From Chloroflexota bacterium (lineage in GTDB: Bacteria > Chloroflexota > Anaerolineae > Anaerolineales > Anaerolineaceae): DNA of 64,000 nucleotides. Below, piece by piece: positions 49,911-58,256 of the stretch. The stretch is from contig JAEKNU010000011.1 of NCBI GenBank assembly GCA_016838895.1, positions 1 through 64,000 of the forward strand, given 5' to 3'. The first letter of the stretch is position 1. Each line of letters starts with the position of its first letter. A program made the position numbers and the translations under genes. The notes below the pieces were generated by a model. It made no database searches, was not told where the DNA came from, and saw nothing but the letters and a program-made list of their open reading frames with translations.

Positions 49911-51284
49911 CTATGGGCTGCTATTCCAGGTCAGATAATCAAAAGTAATGCCATTGTTATTGTACGAGGTAGGTCTGAACCAGCCAGTATATCCCACCAT
50001 ACCGGGCACATACTGATAACAGTAGTATTTTGTCTCGTCAATCGGCCAGATTACTACCGCAGAAGTGCTTGCCAGCAAACTCTCACATTCGGATTTGGTC
50101 GGTTCATCTGCCAACGCCACTGAAAACACCAGGGGTGCCTGCCCCAATCCGCGTACCTGCTTGACTTGCAAACTCTTCTTGGTGACTTGTTCGTATGTCA
50201 AGAGTGCGTAAGGTTCACTGCAATCAATTTCAGTGCCGTGATGAACATCAAAGCACTCATCCAGCATGATAGTGACCTGGTCTTCCTCTTCCAGTACAAA
50301 TGGATTATTAATGCCAGCCACTACCGCGGGTGTCGTTGAGAACAAATCATAATCAAAACTCACACCGTTTTCATCAAAGCGCACAATGTATATCCAACCA
50401 TAACGAGGACTCACCAGAGATTCATCTTTGAAGCAGAAGAATTTTCCTTCAATCAGCGAATGATGCAGACTCAAATAACTCATTGATTCACAGTCACTCT
50501 TGCCGGGTTCAGCATTCTGATTATCAGCAAAACCGATCTTATTTACATTGAATAACTTTGCCCCCAACAGCGTGCTGTATTGATATTTAATATCTGCGCT
50601 GCTGTCATTGCAATCCACAACCTGCCCGGTAGCAAGATCAAAACACTCATCATCCAGCAGTGTAAAATCAGACATAGGCGCTGGCGACTGCATCGTGGGA
50701 GTCGATGTAGGAACAGGGGCATTTGAATTTCCAGAAATTACTTTCACTGCTACACGCAATGGCATTTCACCATGCGGTTCGATGCCAACCAGGACGCCAT
50801 TATCAGCTTCCAGTTTCCATATTGCCTGATATTTTCCATCTTGCGCTGGAGCAATGAAACTACCAATTAGGGCAATTGTTTCTCCGGGTAACACTGCCTG
50901 CCCAAGAGGAATTCGCTCAAACGTTGCCGGCAAGTCGCCGTCAATCATGACCAGCGCATCATCTGCCTGCCAGGCACAATCGCCAGTATTGGTCAATATC
51001 CAATTGACATCAAAATTTTCTTCAGTGGAAAAAATCTGCCCAATACTGATATCTGCCGTACTGCTGAATGAATAATTACATTGAGCATTATGTGCAGGTT
51101 GTGTTGTTGGCGTAGATTGAATTACAACAACATTATCGGTTTGCCCGGCATTTTGCGTTGTTAGTATTTCTGCATCTGTACCATTTGTATTCTCACCACC
51201 ATTGAATCCGGGCAATGCACAAGCTAATTGCACTAAAGCAATTGTAAGAACGATAATCATGATTCGTAAATATTTCGTGTTCAT
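49911..51284 (-). CDS. Lipoprotein with NBR1-type Ig-like domain and duplicated Cys-rich module
   Basis: 457 aa. Signal ends at LVQLAC, a slightly atypical lipobox, then a Thr/Gln-rich linker. Residues about 70-185 match the NBR1-Ig-like fold common in Chloroflexota envelope proteins (EENFDVNWILTNTGDCAWQADDALVM, GETIALIGSFIAPAQDGKYQAIWKLE). Two copies of a module of about 110 residues follow, each starting DECFD, with paired Cys (VDCNDSS/IDCSEP; KSDCES/KSECES; FFCFKD/YYCYQY) and ending in G[VI][ST]FDY. Similar modules occur as septum-formation-like repeats. Function unknown; likely surface exposed. It follows the next lipoprotein gene by 42 nt. Confidence 0.82.
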   Translation of the reverse strand: MNTKYLRIMIIVLTIALVQLACALPGFNGGENTNGTDAEILTTQNAGQTDNVVVIQSTPTTQPAHNAQCNYSFSSTADISIGQIFSTEENFDVNWILTNTGDCAWQADDALVMIDGDLPATFERIPLGQAVLPGETIALIGSFIAPAQDGKYQAIWKLEADNGVLVGIEPHGEMPLRVAVKVISGNSNAPVPTSTPTMQSPAPMSDFTLLDDECFDLATGQVVDCNDSSADIKYQYSTLLGAKLFNVNKIGFADNQNAEPGKSDCESMSYLSLHHSLIEGKFFCFKDESLVSPRYGWIYIVRFDENGVSFDYDLFSTTPAVVAGINNPFVLEEEDQVTIMLDECFDVHHGTEIDCSEPYALLTYEQVTKKSLQVKQVRGLGQAPLVFSVALADEPTKSECESLLASTSAVVIWPIDETKYYCYQYVPGMVGYTGWFRPTSYNNNGITFDYLTWNSSP

Positions 51285-51326
51285 AATAAATCTCCTTCAT
51301 CAAAATCAAATCCAATAATACACGCT

Positions 51327-52475
51327 TCATCCTCGTTTTCGTATTTCATCAATTGAGGCTGCATATACCTCAATCGCAATTCTCTGCGCACGGGCATCTT
51401 CATCCGGATGAGCTGCTTCCCAATCCACAAAAGCATCTGCCATTTCTGCAAAGGTTGCCCAGCGCACTTGTCCGCTGGTAACCAACGGATCAATCACTTC
51501 AGTCAGCCAACGATTCAGTAATTCATACGGCTGATCAGGATCGCCAACGAATTCACCGGCATGTACTGTAAAATGGAATACATTTACTTTATCTACACTG
51601 GCAACAGCCAGTGAATCCAATAATGCGCTTTCCAGATAGTCAAAATAGGCTTCTTCACCGCCCATTTCAATGGTTCTGCTCTTTCCTGCGAAATTCTCCC
51701 GATCATAATTCCCTTCAGGCAGAAAGATCACCTGCCCGTTTACATCATGCTGTGCAAACAAGGTCACATCTGCTCCCAGTGAGTTACCGGCTGGCCGCCA
51801 CGGATTAACACCCACCAATGCCAGATCAGTGGTTTGTGTTTGCGGATTCTTCCAGTCACTGTTGATATCCAGCCCAGCGCAGGCTGCGGCTTCCAGTAAA
51901 TGGGGATATAAATTACCGCCACTCCAGTAGCGAATCTCGGAAACATCCACAGTACTGGCTTGAGATATCCAGAGCATTTCTTCCTGCATGACATTACACC
52001 ATGTCAATGCATCTAACTCATTGGCCATTTTTCCTAAATGGGGTTCTTCGTGAAAATGTAATGCCATCTCATGTCCATTGGCTGCCAGTTCCGCTAGCAC
52101 TGAGTTGCCCCACTGACTGCTCAATGTTGTAAATGGACTTTGCACCTGAATCGTCATTCGCCCAGCATGGGATTCTACCATCGCAGCCAGGACGCTCAGG
52201 TTCTCTGCATGGCGCTCATATAATGGACGATTATGATAATTCAATTGAGTGGAGGTATTAACCGCAGGAGATTCCTCGCCCACCAGTTCACTTTTTTGCA
52301 CACCAAAAGGTTCAACATGTACACCGATCGTAAACAGTACAACAGGTTGTACGGGCTCATCCGTAGGCTGTAAGCTTGTTGGGGTTTGCTCTGTAGTCCA
52401 GGGCAGCGCGGAAACAGAACAGGCCAGGCTGAAAATTAATAAGGTATTGATTAAAAATAGGATTCGTTTCTTCAT
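51327..52475 (-). CDS. Lipoprotein with polysaccharide-deacetylase-like fold
   Basis: 382 aa from ATG 52475, 6 nt after GGAG; a TTG at 52487 is the alternative. Lipoprotein signal MKKRILFLINTLLIFSLACS, then a Thr/Pro linker. The body resembles NodB-like deacetylase barrels by pattern: VVLFTIGVHVEPFG (start strand), ELAANGHEMALHFHEEPHLG (histidines in place of the metal HxxxH), FHFTVHAGEFVGDPDQPYELL near the end. The expected TFDDG motif is not visible, so activity is uncertain. Ends in a charged helix. Upstream gene of the two-lipoprotein operon. Confidence 0.7.
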   Translation of the reverse strand: MKKRILFLINTLLIFSLACSVSALPWTTEQTPTSLQPTDEPVQPVVLFTIGVHVEPFGVQKSELVGEESPAVNTSTQLNYHNRPLYERHAENLSVLAAMVESHAGRMTIQVQSPFTTLSSQWGNSVLAELAANGHEMALHFHEEPHLGKMANELDALTWCNVMQEEMLWISQASTVDVSEIRYWSGGNLYPHLLEAAACAGLDINSDWKNPQTQTTDLALVGVNPWRPAGNSLGADVTLFAQHDVNGQVIFLPEGNYDRENFAGKSRTIEMGGEEAYFDYLESALLDSLAVASVDKVNVFHFTVHAGEFVGDPDQPYELLNRWLTEVIDPLVTSGQVRWATFAEMADAFVDWEAAHPDEDARAQRIAIEVYAASIDEIRKRG

Positions 52476-52620
52476 CTGAATCTCCAATAAGGACTTTTTC
52501 TACCTTTAGTATGTAGTCCACGGATCATCAGATTATCACTATTTTGTAAATTCATTGTAAAATGATTTGCGTACCAACCATTAACAAATGCCACAAAACG
52601 ACATTTGCAAGGAGGTTCTT

Positions 52621-53358
52621 ATGCAGAACAATTCGCTCCAAACCGGGCAACAAGCCAATCCCCAAAAGCCAGAATTTACGATTTGGAAAATCATCCCAGG
52701 AATTATCATCTCGATTCTTATGCCTACATTGTGTTTAATAATGATCTCAGGAAATTGGAATTGGTGGGAAGGCTGGACACTGATCCTTGTTACCAGCCTG
52801 ATTACAGTAGCAGGACGCTATATTTTGATCAGAAAACACCCCGGTCTTGCCAATGAACGTGCAAATTACAAAGAAAAAGAGGGTACTCAAGAATGGGATA
52901 AAAAATTGATGCCCCTAATTGCCATTTATGGACCCATTGCCGTTTGGGCTGTAGCCGGGTTGGATAAACGATTTTCGCTCAGCACAGTATTACCGCCTGA
53001 AATCGAAATCGCTGCATTTTTGATCATTACAATTGCATACCTGTTCAGCACCTGGGCGATGTTGGAAAATCAATTCTTTGCTGCCATCGTGCGCATCCAG
53101 CATGATCGTGATCACAAAGTCATTGATAGCGGTCCATATGCTATTGTTCGCCATCCTGGTTATGCGGGCAGCTTTATTGCCTCATTATTCATTCCCCTGG
53201 CACTTAGCACCTTTTGGGTTTACATCCCCGTTCTGCTGGCAAACCTAATTGTATTTGTCCGTACCGCCAAGGAGGATCAATTTTTACAGGCTGAATTGCC
53301 AGGTTATGCAGACTATACCCAAAAAACACGCTATCGCCTTATTCCTGGCATCTGGTAA
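52621..53358 (+). CDS. Isoprenylcysteine carboxyl methyltransferase-like membrane protein
   Basis: 245 aa from ATG 52621, 4 nt after AAGGAGG...; a longer frame starts at 52588 without an SD. Five or so membrane helices. The C-terminal region has the SAM-binding signature of the ICMT/PEMT group: GPYAIVRHPGYAGSF near residue 178, then RTAKEDQFLQAELPGYADYTQKTRYRLIPGIW. Such bacterial proteins methylate lipids or small molecules; substrate unknown. Divergent from the lipoprotein operon, ends in a bidirectional terminator. Confidence 0.88.
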   Translation: MQNNSLQTGQQANPQKPEFTIWKIIPGIIISILMPTLCLIMISGNWNWWEGWTLILVTSLITVAGRYILIRKHPGLANERANYKEKEGTQEWDKKLMPLIAIYGPIAVWAVAGLDKRFSLSTVLPPEIEIAAFLIITIAYLFSTWAMLENQFFAAIVRIQHDRDHKVIDSGPYAIVRHPGYAGSFIASLFIPLALSTFWVYIPVLLANLIVFVRTAKEDQFLQAELPGYADYTQKTRYRLIPGIW

Positions 53359-53361
53359 ACA

Positions 53362-53394
53362 AAAAAGTTCCTGATGAATGATCAGGAACTTTTT
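53362..53394. terminator. Bidirectional terminator
   Basis: Perfect 14-bp stem AAAAAGTTCCTGAT/ATCAGGAACTTTTT with a 5-nt loop; serves the methyltransferase-like gene and the convergent membrane gene. Confidence 0.93.
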
Positions 53395-53408
53395 ATTTTC
53401 TTTTTTTA

Positions 53409-54539
53409 CTACCAATCACAAGGTTGATAGCCACATTCAATCGTATCCAATCGTGCATTAATATCTGTAATCATATAACCTGGTTCCACCCATAAGCCAT
53501 ACACTGCGCTGGTGGCTTTATCTACAACATTTGGGCGCGCCACATTGAAGTTTACAAAATTGGATAACAATACCAGGGCTAACATAACATATAAAACCCG
53601 TGGTTTATTCTCAAATGCCAAAGCAGCCAAAATCAGCCAAAACCCGATCGTTGGCAATAAATAAGATGGTTCCGTTGGAATATACAAATAAAAAGCTTCC
53701 ATAACCAGAACCACTGCAATTGAAGCAATTGGCAGCCAACCATGATCAGGGGAGACCAATTCTTTTTTCTTGCTAAATAATCGCACTGCAGCCCAGGTAA
53801 AAATAGCAAAAACCAACGGACTCCAAAAATAAATATTCTTGTACCCAAAACGACCTAATCGCAAATAGGTTGTCCAATATTCTTGCCCACCCACCGAAGC
53901 GGATAAGAAAGTCATTTTCCATTCCGCAAAATCAGCAGAGGGCAGATAAAACATCAATCCAAAGAATGCCCCAACCAATCCTGTTTGTAATATTTTCAGG
54001 CGATTCTCTTTTTGACTGAAAAAGAACCAGATCAATATCACAGCAGCGATTAAGGAAACTGTCAATCGGGAACCAACCGCTAATGAAAAAGCGATCCCGG
54101 CGGTAAAGTATTTGCCACGCAGCACCTGCAAAATCCCCAGGAAAATAAACCCAGTCGCAAAGAAATAATCCATGGTACAGGTGGCGTTCACCCAAAAATA
54201 AGGCTGCACCATCATAATCAGGGCCAGAATGCGATAATGCGGAATCTGATATATTTTACACAGGCGCATAAAAACATACAGCACCAGGACAGCCATCCCC
54301 ATACTGGACAGATTGGTTAATAAACTGCCGCCTATGGAATCAATAAAGAATGTTATTGTTTCATACGCAAAAAAGCCTGGTACTCTGGATGGCACATAAT
54401 CAAAATGTTGGGCAAAATACTGCCCGGTCCAAAGCACATTGTATGAATCATAATCGCTTCCGTACCCAAAAAATATTAATGGAAAATATAACAATACCGC
54501 TAAAAGAAGGATGTGATGATCAGAAAATTTTTGCTTCAT
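53409..54539 (-). CDS. Polytopic membrane protein, GT-C-like
   Basis: 376 aa, about ten hydrophobic segments. The N-terminal loop after the first helix contains FGYGSDYDSYNVLW with acidic residues and then FDYVPSRVPGFFAYE, the sort of first extracellular loop seen in GT-C glycosyltransferases (DUF2029/ArnT-like). Ends with a short soluble tail with two Cys (IECGYQPCDW). No enzymatic motif is decisive, so the assignment rests on topology. No strong SD. Divergent from the TPR gene. Confidence 0.65.
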   Translation of the reverse strand: MKQKFSDHHILLLAVLLYFPLIFFGYGSDYDSYNVLWTGQYFAQHFDYVPSRVPGFFAYETITFFIDSIGGSLLTNLSSMGMAVLVLYVFMRLCKIYQIPHYRILALIMMVQPYFWVNATCTMDYFFATGFIFLGILQVLRGKYFTAGIAFSLAVGSRLTVSLIAAVILIWFFFSQKENRLKILQTGLVGAFFGLMFYLPSADFAEWKMTFLSASVGGQEYWTTYLRLGRFGYKNIYFWSPLVFAIFTWAAVRLFSKKKELVSPDHGWLPIASIAVVLVMEAFYLYIPTEPSYLLPTIGFWLILAALAFENKPRVLYVMLALVLLSNFVNFNVARPNVVDKATSAVYGLWVEPGYMITDINARLDTIECGYQPCDW

Positions 54540-54802
54540 AAAGAATAATGTACCCGCTTCAAGGATTTTAGATCATGGCATTCGAGAACCATAGGTAGAT
54601 TATATCTGGATTTTCAATGAAAAGAGTGAATTTCACTCAATCTGTCTAAAAAAAAATTCTAATTTTTCAATCATTCTTGTGAAATCGTATTGCAGATATT
54701 ATTAAGGGAAAAATGGGGGGAACCCCCTAGATCAGGTATGGGCTGTGTTAACGTAGAACATGTTACACTGATAGTAGAAAGTGCTTTTCCAAAGAACAGG
54801 AT

Positions 54803-55156
54803 ATGAACTTAGATAACCCCGTCATTAATCTATGCCAACAAGGCGCTGAAGACGAATACCACGGAAAATTAGATCAAGCCTGTATGAAGTATCATCGAGC
54901 CTGGGATATTGCTCAAGATGACTACGACGCCTGCATTGCAGCCCACTATATGGCTCGTTGTCAGAAAAGCGATCAAGAAATTCTACATTGGAATCTTGTA
55001 GCTTTAATGCATGCCAATCAGTGTATTGATGAGCGCATTGCTCATTTCTGGGGTTCACTTTACGTCAATCTGGGTCAATCTTATGAGAACCTCGGTGAAC
55101 AACAAGAAGCAAAGCTCTATTTTAAACGCGCAGCAGATCACGGTATTCAACATTAA
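54803..55156 (+). CDS. Small TPR-like protein
   Basis: 117 aa. Helical repeats fit TPR units: NLCQQGAEDEYHGKLDQACMKYHRAWDIAQDDY (residues 9-41), DACIAAHYMARC... and FWGSLYVNLGQSYENLGEQQEAKLYFKRAADHG (82-114). Such short TPR proteins mediate contacts; the partner is unknown. SD AGGAT. A GGGGG/CCCCC hairpin near 54715-54730 lies upstream. The next gene begins 70 nt downstream and may be cotranscribed. Confidence 0.75.
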   Translation: MNLDNPVINLCQQGAEDEYHGKLDQACMKYHRAWDIAQDDYDACIAAHYMARCQKSDQEILHWNLVALMHANQCIDERIAHFWGSLYVNLGQSYENLGEQQEAKLYFKRAADHGIQH

Positions 55157-55226
55157 TCAAGATAACCTAACATTTCATTTCATCAGCAAACGATAAGGGG
55201 CTCATAGTTTGAAAGGAGATATTGAT

Positions 55227-56123
55227 ATGTCTACCAATGGTCAGAAAAATTCACAACTCATGACAGGTGCAGCCCAAACCATGTTAACCTGGTCACGGGT
55301 AATAAACTCAATCGATGAAATGCCGGAAATTTACCATGCTAACTTCCAGGAAATCCGGAAAGAGCAGATTGATTTCCCTTATATTGTCCTGAACCCGGCA
55401 CTAAAAAATCAACGAAACAAGCCCACAGAACGCTTATTAATATTAATAGATCAAACGTTATATGTGCTTGAGAAAAGAGGCAAAAAAGTCATTCAGGATC
55501 ATATGCTGCTCCATCCGCAAATCGACCTCGAAATGGGCAATGCTTTGTTGTACTCCTGGATGACATTTCGTGATCTTACTGAAACTCATGAAACCCATAA
55601 AATTACCATTACCTTTAACGCTGCAACTGTACGACATCTTGAACCAATACTTTTCAAGGTACGTAAAATAACTTCAATGCTCAATGAAAAAGCCACTTTG
55701 CCTAATCAACAGGCCGTGTTGTTAGCCGATTTTAAATTCAACCATTTTGCAAAAGAGAGTCTGCCTGCAAATGCAGATGTACGCAGCAGTCTCTGGCAGC
55801 CAACCATTTTAAAACAAATCTTTAAGATTTTTGGCAGGGTGTTTTATCAACATATCACCCTCGCACACAATTTATTTCTTACAGATCAGGAACTCATTAT
55901 CATCTGGGACGATGAACAAAGTGTGGAAAATCGCGGTGTGCGTTATGGCGGCATTCGCCGATTTATCCCCTTGTCCATGATTTCATCAATGTCTGTTGAA
56001 AATGCAAATCAACAATACTGCACACTTGTCATTCAATTGATCGGCACCGAAACCATTGAACATTTATTTGCAATAGTACAAATCGATCAACTGCATGCTT
56101 TTGTTAAAGCCTATCAAGGTTAA
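55227..56123 (+). CDS. Unrecognised cytoplasmic protein
   Basis: 298 aa from ATG 55227, 8 nt after AAAGGAG. No signal peptide or membrane helix. Two alternating alpha/beta blocks are visible: YIVLNPALKNQRNKPTERLLILIDQTLYVLEKRGKKVIQDHMLLHPQIDLEMGNALLYSWMTF and LFLTDQELIIIWDDEQSVENRGVRYGGIRRFIPLSMISSMSVENANQ. Both resemble PH-like or lipid-binding beta-sandwich segments in rhythm (hydrophobic strand, reporter of a value, charged loop), but I do not recognise a family. No catalytic motif seen. Located between a TPR gene and the signalling operon, convergent with the latter. Confidence 0.8.
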   Translation: MSTNGQKNSQLMTGAAQTMLTWSRVINSIDEMPEIYHANFQEIRKEQIDFPYIVLNPALKNQRNKPTERLLILIDQTLYVLEKRGKKVIQDHMLLHPQIDLEMGNALLYSWMTFRDLTETHETHKITITFNAATVRHLEPILFKVRKITSMLNEKATLPNQQAVLLADFKFNHFAKESLPANADVRSSLWQPTILKQIFKIFGRVFYQHITLAHNLFLTDQELIIIWDDEQSVENRGVRYGGIRRFIPLSMISSMSVENANQQYCTLVIQLIGTETIEHLFAIVQIDQLHAFVKAYQG

Positions 56124-56146
56124 AAAGATACAAGAAAAATTTAATT

Positions 56147-57868
56147 TCATAATATGTGATTATTTTGGAGCAAAGAAAAACAGAATGAAACTCCGTCTTC
56201 TGCTGTTCCTTCAACCCATACTTTTCCCTGATATCGATCCAATATTCTGGTCACAATTGCCAGGCCTAATTCTGTGTTACCAAATGGGTTCTCCTGATTC
56301 TGTATATTCATCAAAGTGATAATATTCTTTGCATCCAGACAATTTATACAAATCCGATACAGCAGCATATTTGCATCAGATTCTGATGTAATCGTAATTT
56401 GCGATTGTTCGTTTTGTAACACGTAAAACACTGCCTTGGAAAGCAAACTTGACCATACCTGTTGAATCAGTTTTGGATCTCCAGTACAGGGAGATAAATC
56501 TTTGATCTCGATATTGATTTTTTTCTGTTCCTCAGCTAATGCGACACTCTTGAATACATCCATTGCCATTGACTGCATATCGATTGATATAGTCGAGAGC
56601 ACATCAGATTTTGACCTGGAAAGCGTCAATAAATCATTAATCAACTGTCCCATTTTTCTGGCATTGGCATGAATGATACTCAACATCCCAGTTTCTTCAG
56701 GCATCATTTTTTCTTTGCAGGTATCTTCCAATAGTCGTGAATACCCTTCAATTGCTCGCAGGGGTACACGCAAATCATAGGTGACTGATTGTGCAAAGGC
56801 TTCCAGTTCCCGATTGGAATGTTCCAATTGTGATGTTCGTTCAGAGATACGATTTTCCAGCTGTAAATTAATGCGATGGACTTCTTCTTGCTGCATTCGG
56901 TTTTCAAATGTAATTGCCATACTGTTTACCAATGCTAAAATATTTTTCTCATCCTCTTCATTAAAGGCATTTTTATGCTGACTGAAAAGCGAAATCACAC
57001 CAAACAAATTCTCATTAAAATACACCGGGGCAAATAAAGCAGAATTTACCGATGTATCCAATGTAATCCAGTTCTCCTCTTGCTCGACATCAGGAATATT
57101 CAGACACTCTTTCTTTTCTGCAACAAGTCCAACAATACCCTTGGATTCTCCTAAATTAAAAATCAGATCTTCTCTGTATGTGGTCATCGTTTCAGTAGAA
57201 AATCCAACCGCATCAAGTAATTTCAATTTCTGATCGCGATGATCATAAAAGAAATAATTTGCTTCAGGATAACCCGCAGTATCTACAATCGTTTGCAATA
57301 CATTTTTGATAATATCCCCATGGGTTTTCAGTGTAACCAACTCACAACTCGCCTGATAAAGTGATGTTAATCGTTTATTTGCTTGCTGCAGCTGTTGCAT
57401 TTTCCCTTCTAGTTTACGAACCAATACTTCACTATATTCTTTGTAATAATGTACTTGCTCCTGAACCAGTTTCGTTGACCCTGCTCTGATTTCACTTTCC
57501 GGGCTGGACAACATCTCGTTGACAATTGCCAACATTTCATCGGGAGCAATTGGCTTTATCACAAAACGGTCTGCACCTAAGCTTAATGCGAATACCTCAT
57601 CTTTTTCATCTGTATATGTGGCAGTGTAAAATACAAACGGGATTTTTCTTAATTGTTCATCCGCTTTCCATTCCCTACACAAACTGAATCCATCCATTTC
57701 CGGCATTAAAATATCTGAAACAATCAAATCAATTGGCAGTTTACGAGCAATATTCAATGCTTCAACGCCTGATTTTGCCATTAATACTTCATAGCCATTT
57801 GTTTTTAATAATACTTCCAGCATATATAAGTTTTGAAAATCATCATCTACAATCAATATTTTTTTCAT
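56147..57868 (-). CDS. Receiver-GAF-histidine pseudokinase
   Basis: 573 aa from ATG 57868 after AAGGGTGA. Residues 1-120 are a receiver with Asp in VSDILMPEMDG and Lys in VIKPIAP. Residues about 180-345 form a GAF domain. The HisKA region reads EAFAQSVTYDLRVPLRAIEGYSRLL; canonical proteins have SHDLRAPLRAI, so the phospho-accepting His is Tyr364 (codon TAT, 56777-56779). The ATPase region is also eroded: N-box LLSKA in place of LLSNA, no DxGxG G1 box (ICINCLDAKNIITL), and G2 GNTELGLAIV. It is therefore predicted to be catalytically dead, acting as a scaffold or allosteric partner of the intact kinase. Last gene of the three-gene operon; codons after the receiver show no frameshift. Confidence 0.88.
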   Translation of the reverse strand: MKKILIVDDDFQNLYMLEVLLKTNGYEVLMAKSGVEALNIARKLPIDLIVSDILMPEMDGFSLCREWKADEQLRKIPFVFYTATYTDEKDEVFALSLGADRFVIKPIAPDEMLAIVNEMLSSPESEIRAGSTKLVQEQVHYYKEYSEVLVRKLEGKMQQLQQANKRLTSLYQASCELVTLKTHGDIIKNVLQTIVDTAGYPEANYFFYDHRDQKLKLLDAVGFSTETMTTYREDLIFNLGESKGIVGLVAEKKECLNIPDVEQEENWITLDTSVNSALFAPVYFNENLFGVISLFSQHKNAFNEEDEKNILALVNSMAITFENRMQQEEVHRINLQLENRISERTSQLEHSNRELEAFAQSVTYDLRVPLRAIEGYSRLLEDTCKEKMMPEETGMLSIIHANARKMGQLINDLLTLSRSKSDVLSTISIDMQSMAMDVFKSVALAEEQKKINIEIKDLSPCTGDPKLIQQVWSSLLSKAVFYVLQNEQSQITITSESDANMLLYRICINCLDAKNIITLMNIQNQENPFGNTELGLAIVTRILDRYQGKVWVEGTAEDGVSFCFSLLQNNHIL

Positions 57869-57890
57869 TGTTTCACCCTTGCCACGATTG

Positions 57891-58256
57891 TTACATAAAT
57901 TGTTCAATCTGGGTAATAAAATTGTCAGGATTTATCGGTTTCTCGATATGTCCTACGCATCCGGCTGCCAATACATTTTCCCGATCTCCGGGCATAGCAT
58001 AAGATGTCACTGCTATAATGGGTACTTTATCAATTGACTCACGCTTACGGAGCTCACGTGCCACAGTATATCCATCCATGACAGGTAATTGAATATCCAG
58101 TAAGATTAAATCAGGCTCGTGTTCGACTGCAAGGTTAATACCATCACTCCCATTCTTTGCTTCAAGAACCTCATATCCATGTGCTTCCAGGATAAAGCGC
58201 ACAAGATACATATTCTGATCATTGTCTTCAATGACTAGTATTTTCTTTTTCATCAT
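57891..58256 (-). CDS. Single-domain response regulator (CheY/DivK-like)
   Basis: 121 aa. Receiver motifs: acidic pair EDN near 10, phospho-acceptor Asp in LILLDIQLPVMDGYT near 53, Thr in IIAVTSYAMPGD near 83 and Lys in GHIEKPINPD near 106. No output domain. The pattern SYAMPGDRENVLAAGC matches DivK-type and cyanobacterial-style receivers. It starts within the end of the kinase gene (ATGA overlap) and is followed by the receiver-pseudokinase gene 22 nt later. Likely a phosphate shuttle or direct effector for the neighbouring kinase. Confidence 0.94.
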   Translation of the reverse strand: MMKKKILVIEDNDQNMYLVRFILEAHGYEVLEAKNGSDGINLAVEHEPDLILLDIQLPVMDGYTVARELRKRESIDKVPIIAVTSYAMPGDRENVLAAGCVGHIEKPINPDNFITQIEQFM

